24,520 nucleotides of DNA from Syncephalis fuscata (Eukaryota; Zoopagomycota; Zoopagomycetes; Zoopagales; Piptocephalidaceae), in assembly GCA_025786725.1 (NCBI GenBank), contig JAHLTZ010000129.1, positions 1 through 24,520 on the forward strand. Direction: 5' to 3'. A program made the position numbers and the translations under genes. The first letter of the stretch is position 1, and each line of letters begins with the position of its first letter. Below the pieces are notes generated by a model. It did no database searches. It was not told the DNA's origin and saw only the letters and a program-made list of their open reading frames with translations. Positions 6,897 through 18,800 of the stretch are shown in pieces.

Positions 6897-6907
6897 AGGC
6901 AATAATG
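6897..6907 (+). repeat. Short split repeat B2, right end of the retrotransposon
   Basis: AGGCAATAATG as in B1. After it the sequence becomes array-like (GTAAAAGATATTTTTGCC...AATAAAATATAAACC), so the right boundary is placed at 6906/6907. Confidence 0.6.
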
Positions 6908-9140
6908 TAAAAGATATTTTTGCCATTTTTAACAATAAAATATAAACCAAAAGTTAACTAAAAGTTAAGTAATAATTAACTGGAAATGTAAGGGTATCCT
7001 TTGCCATTTTTGATAATAAATATAGACTTAAAGTTAACTAAAGTTAAGTAATTGGTTAGTTAATTAACTAATGATAATGATAACCGTTTAACAACTTGGT
7101 TAACTAACTAATTATTAACTAATTACTTAACTTTTAGTTAACTTTTAGTCTATATTTTATTAACAAAATGGCAAGGATACCCTTATATTTTTAGTTAAAT
7201 GTTACTTAACTTTTTACTTAACTTTAGTTAACTTTTAGTTAACTTTTTTGGTCGTATATTTGGTCGATTTTTGTTGGATTTTTGTCGGATTTTTTTGGGA
7301 AAAACGGCCCAACTCCCCGTATTTTTAATTCCACGGATACTTGTCCTAAAAATACACGGTGCCACTTGTTCGAACCGCAAGAAGCAGGCGCGTCGATCCT
7401 GATATGCTAAAAATTCGCCAAAAATCGTGGGAATGCGTGAAAAATACGCGGAGCTGGACCTCCATACAAAAAACGGCACTTTTTGCATGTTTTGATTTTT
7501 AATTCATTGGATAAATTTTTGGCGATTTTTTCAAATATCAGGATCGACGCATCATATTATTGCGGTCCGAACGAGTGGTCCTGTGTATTTTTAGAGCAAT
7601 TATCCGTAGAATTAAAAATACGCGAAGTTCTAGCTTGCTGGTTATAGGGGATATCCTTAGGATTTCGTGAAATATGCCCCTATAAACTAGTCATCAAACT
7701 TCACGTATTTTTAACTCTACGGATAATTGCTCTAAAAATACACAAGACCACTCGTTCTGACCGCAATGATATAGTGCGTCGATCTATATATTCGAAAAAA
7801 TCACCAAAAATTTATCCAATAAATTAAAAATCAAAACATGCAAAAAGTGCCGTTTTTTGTATGGAGGTCCAACTCCGCGTATTTTTCATGCATTCCCACG
7901 ATTTTTGGCAAATTTTTAGCATATCAGAATCGACGCGCCTGCTTCTTGCGGTCCGAACAAGTGGCACCGTGTATTTTTAGGACAAGTATCCGTGGAATTA
8001 AAAATACGGGGAGTTGGGCTGTTTTTCCCATAAAATCCGACAAAAATCCAACAAAAATCGACCAAATATACGACTAAAAGAAGGTAATTAAAAGTTAACT
8101 AAAGTTAAGTAAAAAGTTAAGTAATATTTGACTAGAAACGTAAGGGTATCCTTGCCATTTTGTTAATAAAATATAGACTAAAAGTTAATTAAAAGTTAAG
8201 TAATTGGTTAGTTAATTAATGTAATAACGTAACTTAGTTAATTGTTATGTTAGTTAATTAACTAATGGTAATGTAACCGTTTAACACTTAGTTAACTTGT
8301 TAATGATTAGTTATTAACTAATGGTAATGGTAACGTTAACTTAACTTTTAATTATTGACTTTAGTTAACTTTAGTTATATTTATTAACAAAATGGCAAGG
8401 ATACCCTTACATTTCTAGTCAATTATTACTTAACTTTTTACTTAACTTTAGTTAACTTTTAATTAACTTTTTTAGCCGTATATTTGGTCGATTTTTGTTG
8501 GATTTTTGTCGGATTTTTTGGGAAAAACGACCCAACTCCCCGTATTTTTAATTCCACGGATACTTGACCTAAAAATACACGGTGCCACTTGTTCGGACCG
8601 CAAGAAGCAGGCGCGTCGATTCTGATATGCTAAAAAATTGCCAAAAATCGTGGGAATGCGTGAAAAATACGCGGAGTTGGACCTCCATACAAAAAACGGC
8701 ACTTTTTGCATGTTTTGATTTTTAATTCGTTGGATAAATTTTTGGCGATTTTTTTGAATATTAGATCGATGCATCATGTCATTGCAGTTTAAACAAGTGG
8801 TTTGTGTATTTTTAGAGCAAGTATTTGTGGAATTAAAAATACGGGGAGTTGGGCCGTTTTTAAAAAAACAAAATCCAACAAAAATTGACCAAATATATGG
8901 CTTATAAAAGTTAACTAAAAGTTAAGTAATATTTAACTAGAAATGTAAGGGTATTCCTTGCTATTTTGACAATAAATATAGACTAAAAATTAATTAAGAA
9001 GCTAATTAAAAAGTTAATAATTAGTTAATGTAAAAAATCCCCTTGCCATTTTAATAATAAAATATAGACTAAGAAGCTAAGTAAAAATGTATCAATTAGT
9101 TAATAACAATAATACAGCTAATAGTAACTAATAATTAATT
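6907..9140. repeat. Right part of the palindrome array, decaying at its right edge
   Basis: Continues the left array: type 1 palindrome centred near 7085, type 2 centred near 7664, type 1 centred near 8270 (with extra GTTAATTAAC-like expansion at 8205-8340), then a truncated type 2 unit from about 8511. In the last unit, the sequence near 8760-8830 jumps from the GATCGATGCATCATG marker straight to the outer GTATTTTTAGAGCAAGTATTTG arm, i.e. a deletion around the expected centre. From about 8900 to 9140 only degraded arm sequence remains, with TTGCCATTTT...AATATAGACTAA motifs. No convincing gene is present. Confidence 0.85.
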
Positions 9141-12100
9141 AATAAAGCGTTTTTAGTTCTATCTGAAAAGTCAGCTGCTAAAAATCTGCTCTGTAGATTG
9201 GACAAATAAAATAAGTTAATTAGTTAATAATAATTGCTGTTTATAGTTGATTAATTAACTAATAATGTTATGTTTAATAGTTAGTTTATTGGTTATTTAT
9301 TAATGAGTAATACGGCTCATTTGTTTATATTGATTAAATAATGTCGCAATATTATGGTTAGTGTATCAGTGCCATTAGTGGTATATGATTGTGTATTGCA
9401 GCATTGATGCTAGACAATGCACAAATCATTAGCAGTATATATGCTGGACACATCCAATGATGATGGCGCTGCTAGCTATTGCATGGTCATAGCAATTGTA
9501 TTAATTGTTAACATTGTGTGGGCACTTGCATATTCATCAGTAATTGTAGATTAGTGTATACTATACCTAAAGTTTAGGATATATAAACTACACAATTGTA
9601 TAGTACTAACTGCTATGGCTGGACCAGAGTAGAACAATAAAAGCAAATGAATGTTTGGCAAAATAATGGTTTCTATTTAATGTGATAATTGTTTTTGTAT
9701 TTATAGCAATGTTGGATATAGAGAAAAGGAGAAAAGAAACCAATTAGTAAGTATTTGTAAAGCTGTGATAGACTTTTGTAAAGTGTTTATTGATATCATA
9801 AATATGATAATTGCTGTATATATAACACAGCTAATCACACTTAACAATGGACTGACTTATTGCCTGGCATTAGCAAAATACCATATTAATGATGTACCAT
9901 TTATTTGCTAATTAACATGACACTAATATTGGATTTTTGGTAACAGTATACACCAGTATATACTAGCTATTGATGCATCGATTGTTATACAATCAATAAA
10001 CATATGCATTATTGTAAGCAATTAATGTATAAGTCAGTGTCTGCTGTTAGATAGTTGTTATCAACAGTATCGGCAACTGAAGACAAAGTTGGTTCATTAG
10101 ACATAGTGCAGATGTGTACTAACTATGTTTATACAATTTGCATGTCTTGCCAGCTGTAGTCAACAGTGGTACATGCATGCACATCAATAACTATCTAACA
10201 TACTACATTGCTAACCACATTGGCTTAGTAATCACTACTAGCGTTGTTGTCAATATTACAATATAAACGCCATATCAGACAGCTGATATTTATATACATA
10301 CGCATCTAGTGATACATAGCAACAACAACACTAGCATTCATCAGTAATAAATACGAGTATAAAACTGCTGCCTAGTATGCTTACAGTATTATCGGTAACA
10401 GCCAGCCTACATTACTAGTGGCTAATGCTAATACGCTAATAAGTTGTACATACTGGCTGCTGTATTAGCAAACAATATAGTCAAGCAATATGCAATTGTT
10501 GCGATATATGTTAATGCACATGTAGCACCATCAATTGATACTATTTCTATAACTATTCATTGCAATCAAATACATGCTAATAGTTATGTATATCAATAGT
10601 GTCAATATTGTAATGTCTAATCATATGCTACTAATCAATGTTAATAGACCAGCCATGGCATTAACAAAACTAGCTAGGCAACATGAAAAATTAATAAGTG
10701 CTAACAAAAATCTAATTGACTGTTTATTAGATAACTGACTAATTAATGCAGTTTTTGATTAGTATTTGTGTGTTTTTATTACCAAAATGACAAAAAAGAT
10801 TATTGCTGCTTTTTTGATTGATTAAGCAATTTTCGCTAATTTTTAATTCCATCAATAATATAGCTATAAATACACAATAACATTTATTACAATTGCATAA
10901 TCTTGGGGCGCTGATACATATAAATTATGTATTTTTGAAAAATCACGGAAAGATGTTACAAGCAGAAGCAACAATATTGTCCCAAAAAATGATATTTTCA
11001 AGCACTTTTTAGCTGTTAGTACTTTTGCATAATTTTTTAAAATACATCATTTATATGTATCGATGCCCTAAAACTATGCGGCCATAATAAATGGCATTAC
11101 ACACTTTTAGCTAAATTAATGATGGAATTAAAAATTGGTGAAAATTGCTTGATCAATCAAAAAGGCTGTAACAGTCCCCTTTGCCATTTTGACAATATAA
11201 GCCTACACAAATACTAACCAAAAAGTATGTTAATTAATCAGCTATTTAATGCATAGTCAATTGTTAATTGTTAACGTTAATTTATATAGTAATGACTGGC
11301 CATTAGAAACTGTTGTCGTTTTTGCTAGCCATAATAACTAATTAGCAGTACCGTTAATATATTATTAATTAAAAAAGATCAGTAATTAATGTTACATGTA
11401 GTTGCAATGTATATGCAATACTAAAATATCACATTGCTAAATCATCAAGCAATGCCCTAGTCTGGCGTTGTCCTATAGTTTTAGTTTTTGATACTTGCTG
11501 ATAATTAACACTTATATTACTGCTTCTTAATTGTTTACTATCAAATAGGCTATTAAGCTATTTTATAATAAGTGAAATAATTATATACTGTTATATGATA
11601 AGGCCTGATGAATGCACGTTTTGTCTTATTTATAGGTTATACAATCTTGATAGGCTTACGTCTTGTTGTACATGTAACAAATTTGCTATTTCACAATAAA
11701 ATTTACAACTTTGGCATGCCTAGCGGCAATCTAATTACTAACGCTAAGTACGGTATCTAATGACTATAATATAGCTTAATGGACACTTCTTTATTTTTGT
11801 TATTCTATTTAATAGTATTAAGTATGGTGCAGGACAAAATATTATAAGTAAACACAAACTGTAAATAATAAAAGTAATTGTTATCGCGTTTTAGCTAGGT
11901 TTTATTTTCATTTGTTACGTAGCAAGTGTCTACATCTTTGTGATTTACAAATATCTATTTATAATTAGTAACCAATAACAATGACACTTACTGTTCAATG
12001 TCGACCGTGTCGCTTTATCCTTTATTCGTTCTTTTCTGTTTTTCGGCACTTTTGTTTGTCGCAGCCTTATTATTAACTAGTATATATGCCTAGTTCATCC

Positions 12101-14150
12101 ACTACATGGCTTTATTGCTAAAGATAAATATTGTTATGCTTAACAACATTAACGTACAAGCATGTAATGTTCAGTAAACACAACTATCTTCGATCTTGTA
12201 GCTCATATTTAATAGTAATACATGCAGTCGAAATAAGCAATAACATAACATCTACACACCATTTCCAACTGTAATATATAGTATATATTATTTATGAATA
12301 AGCAACAATTTATTCAGCCATTGCGCTACTTAAATGCCGGTTTTATTATTATAGAGACATTATGCCGTCTAATTCATTCAAAAGTAATGCAGATGATAAA
12401 CGTTCTATTTAGTTATTAAAAACTGAAAACCATTATTGTGCTAATGTTATTGTACTGCTATGCTGGCCATAATACTTTTCATAGTATTTTTGTAGATGTA
12501 GCTGATTGCCGTAGTGGCATATACATTTGTGAAAAGTTATGTTTATTATTTTATTTGGTTAATACTTGCTAACCATTGGATAAAATAAAGCATGAGCATG
12601 GCTGAAACAACTTAATAAAATATAATTAAACGAGCTATATATTTGCTGCAAGCTTTTGCAGTTTAATAGATATAGCTGAGCTATGACTTCTTCCTGGAAT
12701 AATAAAGTTATTGACTAAAGAGGCGAATAATGCAAATCATTGATTAGGATTTGATGTTTGTATAAGCTAAATAGTAGCTGTCAAACATAGATAAGCCACT
12801 TTACATGGCTACCTATACAGCAAAGAATATATTATACTAACAATATGCAGCACGTTAATTTGTTTGCATAGTATATTGATATGCTGTAATTCTTATACAC
12901 GCAATCACAATACCAACAGTGGCCAATAAACTTTAATATAGCCTATAGTCACTCATACATTTATAATCACTATCAAATGTATCTTCTATATAATTATATT
13001 AAAAATTAGCTGGTCACAATATCTGACATTTTTGTACCGTCTAAATACATGGCACATCATTAATTATAAGTCGGCTACAAAATTTATGCTTAGTATTGCT
13101 TGCATAAAATAATTATCTAATGCACACCGTTACATTTACAATATTACCGTAGAGTTTTATTTTAAATATAGTAAGTTTTACTGTAAGTTATCTACTATGG
13201 CAATAAAGTATAGTATTTTACGACTAAATCGTACACAGTCGATAGCTTATCCAGTACTGTTTAAAATCAACGGTGGTTATGTATATATAACAGCTATAGT
13301 AGCATTATTATTACTGTTTTTTAATATCAAGCACCTACACTATTGCAATCTGATAGCTTACCATTTCAGTATTACTACAATCGATACTATTACTGGTTAA
13401 TTGTTGAGTTTTACTTTGAATATTACATTTGGAGTCTCCAAAGCAAACTTTGTTTTAATTGGAGTTATGCTATTGCTATACGCAACATAGTTATATTGCT
13501 TCCTATTAAAATATTGCTAATAAATTGATTTAAATGATGTAACATACTATTTGATTTCTTTGAAACATTTGAGGCTGATCATTGTTGTTGTTGACCGTGT
13601 GTAGAAAGCTTGATCGCGTATTAATAGAAGCCATATGATTGTGATTCCATATCATTTTTCATGTGTTGTTATTGTATCCATGTACAGCATGGTTTCTTGC
13701 ATTTGAATGGTTTGTTCTATTTTCTATTCTTCTACTATTACATTTGGGCATATTTGTGATGCAAGATCAATACTAATATAATTGTTATAAAAGTCGTTTA
13801 TTAAACAGCCACCTTTCCTATAGCCAATCTGACTAAATAAATGACATTTTGAACAATTAATATCATAATGACAATATATATATATATTAAAGCAATAATA
13901 AAATAACTAATTAATTACATTATTGTACTGATAATTACACATGGATCAATTAATGTTGGATGTAATATTATATATGTTATAGTAATAAATAAGTGTTTAA
14001 TTGTGTTTAAAAGTATTAAGAAAAGATGGTGAAATGAGTCAATAAAAGATATGAAAGTGCAATAGTTCTGATTAGTTAAACAAAGGCTTCTGTGTGTAAA
14101 TCATAATGAATTAAATGACAGTTTTCAACTTGGCAGTTTATCACCACTAA
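9141..14150. other. AT-rich, CpG-poor gene desert
   Basis: About 5 kb with no supported gene. The longest open frames (for example 13197-13400 and 13343-13528) are short, composition-driven and match nothing I recognise. CpG is very rare in the left part: I counted 3 CpG in 9301-9900, against many in the array and the transposon. TG and CA words are abundant. At least one old inverted repeat related to the neighbouring array lies at 10761-11215. Several smaller imperfect inverted repeats are visible, for example around 10236-10335 (CTAGCGTTGTTGT / ACAACAACACTAG). The region is most simply read as ancient, mutated repeat DNA. Confidence 0.75.
10761..11215. repeat. Diverged palindrome related to the array unit
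   Basis: AGTATTTGTG at 10761-10770 and CACAAATACT at 11206-11215 mark the outer ends. Inside, the left arm reads TTTTGATTGATTAAGCAATTTTCGC then TTTTTAATTCCATC, and the right arm carries the inverse (GATGGAATTAAAAATTGG ... GCTTGATCAATCAAAA). The centre is near 10988. The order of words (TTTTTAATTCCA, then AAATACACA, then GGCGCTGATACAT, then TTTTTGAAAAATCACGG) follows the array order TTTTTAATTCCACGG, AAATACACGG, GGCGCGTCGATCC, AAAAATCGTGG. It is therefore probably an old, shorter member of the same family without the long GTTAAC-rich arms. Confidence 0.7.
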
Positions 14151-14159
14151 CGTAAAGTG

Positions 14160-14239
14160 GGTCGTCATCATTTTAGATCTACGCTTTTCTCTATTTTCTA
14201 TTTTCGTTGACGCGACACACTGACCACGATTTATCCATC
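14160..14239 (+). promoter_or_regulatory. Pyrimidine-rich proximal promoter / 5' leader of PHB1
   Basis: A CT/T-rich tract (CTTTTCTCTATTTTCTATTTTC, about 14184-14206) lies 35-55 bp upstream of the ATG. Such tracts are common just upstream of well-expressed fungal genes. No TATA box is evident. This is a composition-based call only. Confidence 0.3.
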
Positions 14240-15372
14240 ATGTCGAATGCGGCAGCTCAAACCGTTAACACGCTTATTAAGTATGCTCTTCCTATAACGC
14301 TGGGCTTTGCTTTTGTCCAGTCCTCCTTGTTTGATGGTAAGTGTCGGTGCGATTGAGAATGCAGCTCTACTGCTGCGTTTAAGCACATGAAACTCAGACT
14401 AGCCAATTCACTGACATGCACACTCTGGTCTATTGTTATTTGCCACGATAGTACGGGGCGGATATAGAGCAGTAATCTTTGATCGTTTGAAGGGTGTCAA
14501 GCAACAATCAGTAGGAGAGGGCACGCATATTCTTATGCCATGGCTACAACGCGCGGTGTTATTTGATGTGCGCACTAAGCCACGTAGCATTTCAACGACC
14601 ACGTCGTCCAAAGATATCCAGCAAGTGTCGCTAACACTACGTGTGCTACACCGACCTGACCAAAGCAAGCTATCAGTAATCTATCAAAACCTTGGCCAGG
14701 ACTACGATGAACGTGTTTTGCCCAGTATTGTAAATGAAGTGCTTAAAAGTATTGTGGCTCAATTCGATGCCGGTGAATTGATCACACAGCGTGAACTGGT
14801 ACGAATGAAGCGTATAAATACTAATAGCAATACAATATTAATATTATTTTGATAACCACCCAGGTATCATCGCGTATTCGTGAGGATCTAGTACGTCGTT
14901 CTAGGGAGTTCCACATTGAATTGGAAGATGTCTCCATTGTAGGCTGCAGTTTTAGTTGAGCAGTGACTAAGTACTAATTCTATTGACCATGATAGACGCA
15001 CATGACATTTGGCCGTGAATTTACCAGTGCTGTAGAGTCCAAGCAAATCGGTTGGTTAAAATAATTGTTTCTAGCCACATTAATACTAATATGTCATGAC
15101 TATCAGCGCAACAAGAGGCAGAGCGCGCCAAATTTGTTGTCGAGCGTGCTGAACAGGAGAAACTAGCCTCTATTATCCGCGCGGAAGGTGAAGCACATGC
15201 TGCCGAACAAATTTCGGCTGCGTTGGCAAAGGCCGGTCCAGGTCTTATTGAGTTCCGACGCATCGAAGCATCCAAGGAGATTGCACAAGTGTTGGCAGCA
15301 TCTCGTAATGTCACTTATCTGCCATCCGGTGCTAATAATGGCGCCAATATGCTATTCAACTTGGGAGTGTAA
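14240..15372 (+). CDS. PHB1: Prohibitin-1, mitochondrial inner membrane scaffold protein
   Basis: Exons by eye: 14240-14336, 14452-14798, 14864-14938, 14996-15050, 15107-15372 (840 nt, 279 aa, stop TAA). Yeast Phb1 is of similar length (287 aa). The N-terminus, residues about 13-32 ([20 protein letters not shown]), is the hydrophobic membrane anchor. The PHB/SPFH domain follows with [82 protein letters not shown] and [34 protein letters not shown] (split by introns). It ends in a coiled-coil region ([19 protein letters not shown]) and SRNVTYLP. Prohibitins Phb1 and Phb2 form ring complexes that stabilise newly made respiratory subunits and regulate m-AAA proteolysis. All splice joins keep frame. 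Donors of introns 2 (GTACGA) and 4 (GTTGGT) are weak, but the protein alignment demands them. Confidence 0.95.
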
Positions 15373-15875
15373 ATCCTTTCAAAAGCTGCTATATAAATGA
15401 ATGCATTTCAAATAATTAATATGCATCGCTAAATCTTATTGATATACATAGCACTAATGTTTTAAAATTACATTGATACTAAATGAAAAACAAAGCATTG
15501 ATTTAACCTGATGTATATTGATGTACTATTTAATATGGATTACAAGTAAACACACTATTTAATAGATTTCAAATCTATTGAATGACGAAAGCTTTATTAA
15601 CACGTGACCAATGATTATTCGTTCGCAACTATCCCCATTGTTTTTGCTGCCACTTTACCGACTATTACTGTTATCACGCACTTCATTGCTTCGTTATCGC
15701 TACTTCTACTTTTTCTTCTTCTTCTACGCAGGCATCTACTTGACTGAATATCGAGCCGCCTTCTATATTGCTTGCATCGTCCTAACTAGTATTGGTTTAG
15801 CGCCTGTATCTATTTGACCTTTATTGGTTATCTTTTGTACGCATACCACATTCTACTACATAGCATCAGTTCAAT
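15373..15875 (+). promoter_or_regulatory. PHB1-VPS27 intergenic region with an E-box next to a CCAAT box
   Basis: The left part is AT-rich 3' flanking sequence of PHB1. At 15601-15612 the sequence CACGTGACCAAT places a palindromic CACGTG E-box directly beside a CCAAT box, about 270 bp upstream of the VPS27 ATG. In fungi and animals these are bHLH and Hap/NF-Y binding sites. The pyrimidine-rich stretch 15620-15730 follows. A 68-codon open frame at 15611-15817 lies here but looks like promoter composition rather than a gene. Confidence 0.4.
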
Positions 15876-18800
15876 ATGCTAGTTTCCAGATTATTCGGCG
15901 CTAGTCCCTTTGACGATCTTGTCGGTAAGTATTGGTTTGACAGCGTGCATTCTGTCTATTATGATGACCGCTTATAGCCAGTACTATTTGCTATGGCGAG
16001 TCTATCGGTTGTTGAATGCTCTATAGTAGCGCAGTATACCCCTTATATATACATACATACAAACATACATACATGCATATATATATATATATATATATGA
16101 CTGTTGATTATCAACTAATCACTTACAATTGCCACTATATGCATATCTATCTATTTCTATATAGACCGTGCTACTTCCGAGTATTTGCCAGCAGGTCAGG
16201 AGGATCTGATTTTAAGTCTAGATGTATGCGATTACATTCGAGGCAAGCAAGTCGAGCCACGAACGGCTATCCGCGCACTTAAGCGGCGTATTAGTCATCG
16301 CAATCCCAATGTTCAAATGCTAGGCTTAAAGGTAGCTAGGGAATATTACAGTCCAACTGGTTGCTAACTATGCTTAATATTTAATAATAACCATACTATA
16401 ACGGATTACAGCTTACCGACACTTGTGTCAAGAATGGTGGACATCACTTTCTGGTCGAAGTGGCATCCAGAGATTTTATGGATTATCTTACCGAGTTGTT
16501 AAATCAGCCTGTAAGTTGACTGACATAATAGCCATTTTACGTAAATATATATCTGACCCGTTTAACACGATTACTTCAGTCCACCACAACCGAAGTACGT
16601 AATAAGATTCTTGCTTTGATTCAGAATTGGTCACATACTTTTCAGTCACGATCAGATTTGACATATGTCTGTGATGTTCATCGTGCACTTGTATCATCAG
16701 GTATTATCTTTTAATAAGAATTACGAATTTAATTAACTAGTTACTTATTTTATTCCATCTAGGACATATCTTTCCTAAACTAGAAAAGACGAATGCATCC
16801 ATGATTGATACTATGACAGTAAGTAATAGTAGTATATATACATATACATATATATATTGACTGTATCTAACCAACTGTATTAGCCTCCTGACTGGACAGA
16901 TAGTGATGTATGTGAACGATGCCGAACACAATTTACGTTTACCAACAGAAAGGTAAGTTAATAGCCGTACAATGTAATATACAATATCATACAAATACTT
17001 ACCAATTAAACCAATATATGTTCATATAGCATCACTGTAGAAATTGTGGTAAAACGTTCTGTCAGCCATGTTCATCGTATGAACTAGCACTTCCTCATAT
17101 TGGTATTCACCAAGAAGTGCGAACATGCCATGGCTGTTATCATTCTATTAAAGGCATTAGATCCACTTCAGGCAATACCTCAAATACTGGCCATTTATTA
17201 CTTGGATCTCAATCTGCCTCTGGACCTTCTGGCACGACTGGAGAAGGCCACGACAGTGATGATGAGGATATGAAACGGGCCATTGAACTATCTCTTAAAG
17301 AATCACAAGCCCACCGACCTGTCGCACCACCACCTCGACAACAACAGCAACAACAACAACAACAACAACAAGTACATACCAAAGTAAGTATATTCATTGT
17401 AATATCTAATAGTACAGAGTAATAACCAAAAGTAGAAGAGTGACGAGGAAGAAGAGGATCCAGATCTAGCCGCGGCCATTGCTGCATCATTACAAGAAAC
17501 ACATATATCACAAAGTAATGATACTCGTATCCGTACGTCTTCCCGACCACCAAGTCGATCCACCTCTACTCCTCAGGTAATAGATAGAGCATTACAATAA
17601 TATAGCCTAGTCCATTAACATATTAGTGTATGATATAGTCAACACAGAAACGTGATCCCAATGATCTAACTGCTATAGATGCCGAGAATATTGTATTATT
17701 CTCAACACTTGTAGAACGACTCCAGGCAACTAATGGGTCAGTTATGGGAGATAGTCAAGTACAGGTATGTGGATATTAATATAGATTACAATAAATTAAT
17801 AATCATCACCATTATCATGGCTATTAGGCATTAAATCACCAAATAGGATCATTAAGACCAAAATTGATTAAAGGACTTGAAGAAAGCGCCAGAAAACATC
17901 GTAAGTTATTTATTAGCAAGCCAATAACCATTTATACAGTTTATTAATCATCAATTAATAATATATTAGGTGCCTATCTTGAATTACACGAAAAGCTGAC
18001 TGCTTCCCAAAAACAATATGATACAATGTTAAAAGAACAACAAATGGCCGCTTATCACGCACAACAACAACAACAACAACAGTTACGATTACAACAACAA
18101 CAACAACAACATTTAATACAGAATGGATGGGCAGTACCACAACCAATGCCTAATCCACCTTATGCCAATATCATTTATACACAGGCCCTACCTATAAATG
18201 ATACACCATATCCACCTACTTATGCCAATACCAATGCCAATTATCCTAATGGACAACCACCACAGTCGATGCACATACCACAACAACCACATCCACAACC
18301 TCAATTATCACCAGCTGTATCAGCATCTTATGTAGCCACACCCATGCCATCACAACCACCTATTGGTTATCCTCAATCAACGGCATCAACATCCATTGTT
18401 CATACCAATCCAATCTATTCAATGGCTTCTAATCAACCTACCTACACTACAGCCAATACGGTGACTGATCATCAAATGAATGGATTAAATACACCTACAC
18501 CTACTACTAATAACAATAGTGGAGGTGGATATACATCTAATCCTGTCTATGTTAATCATCAAGCCACTTTATCTACAACACCTACACATCAAACAACAGC
18601 AACAGCAACAACAGCAACAACAACAACAACAACAACCGCTGTACCCAATGCACCACCACAACCACCGATTAATACAGTCAATACAACCACACCCACCAGT
18701 GGATATACGACCAATGAACATAGTAGTAATAGTCATCCTACTGGCCAATCAACAGCATCATTTACCGATCCTACATCAACAGGTGGCTATACAACAGCCA

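Larger units (their letters stand above)
2484..6906 (+). mobile_element. DIRS/PAT-type tyrosine-recombinase retrotransposon, apparently complete
   Basis: The element codes for a gag-like protein, an RT-RNase H-methyltransferase-like polyprotein and a tyrosine recombinase, the gene set of the DIRS order. No DDE integrase and no aspartic protease motif were seen. The terminal 128 bp (2484-2611) recur without a visible mismatch at 6611-6738 in DIRECT orientation. The 11-bp word AGGCAATAATG occurs at 6601-6611 and again at the right end, 6897-6907. The internal junction AGGCAATAAT/GCGGCTATTT is therefore exactly what would arise if the right end were joined to the left end, as expected of a circular DNA intermediate in split-direct-repeat (PAT-like) elements. 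All three ORFs are open and the two long repeats look identical, which suggests a recent, possibly active copy. No target-site duplication is seen, as expected for a recombinase-mediated insertion. Confidence 0.88.

Noticed and set aside
7228-8777. A recurrent open frame of about 80 codons (MQKVPFFVWRS...) in several array units
   Set aside because: It appears at 7228-7488 (-), 7838-8077 (+) and 8472-8777 (-), but differences between copies mostly change amino acids, and in the left array the frame is broken by one-base indels. This is what shared repeat ancestry gives without coding selection.
1-9140. CRISPR array
   Set aside because: Repeats are hundreds of bases long, palindromic and adjacent, without uniform short spacers, in a eukaryotic genome.
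13197-13528. Two overlapping open frames of 61-67 codons in the desert
   Set aside because: Composition-driven, Ile/Tyr/Leu-rich, no conserved motif and no clear splice partners.
15611-15817. 68-codon open frame between PHB1 and VPS27
   Set aside because: Pyrimidine-rich promoter sequence translates into a Leu/Phe/Tyr-rich string; it lies at the expected promoter position of VPS27.
17303-17563. Minus-strand open frames opposite the VPS27 glutamine tracts
   Set aside because: Leu/Cys/Val homopolymers produced by reading CAA repeats backwards; the plus-strand VPS27 exons explain the region.
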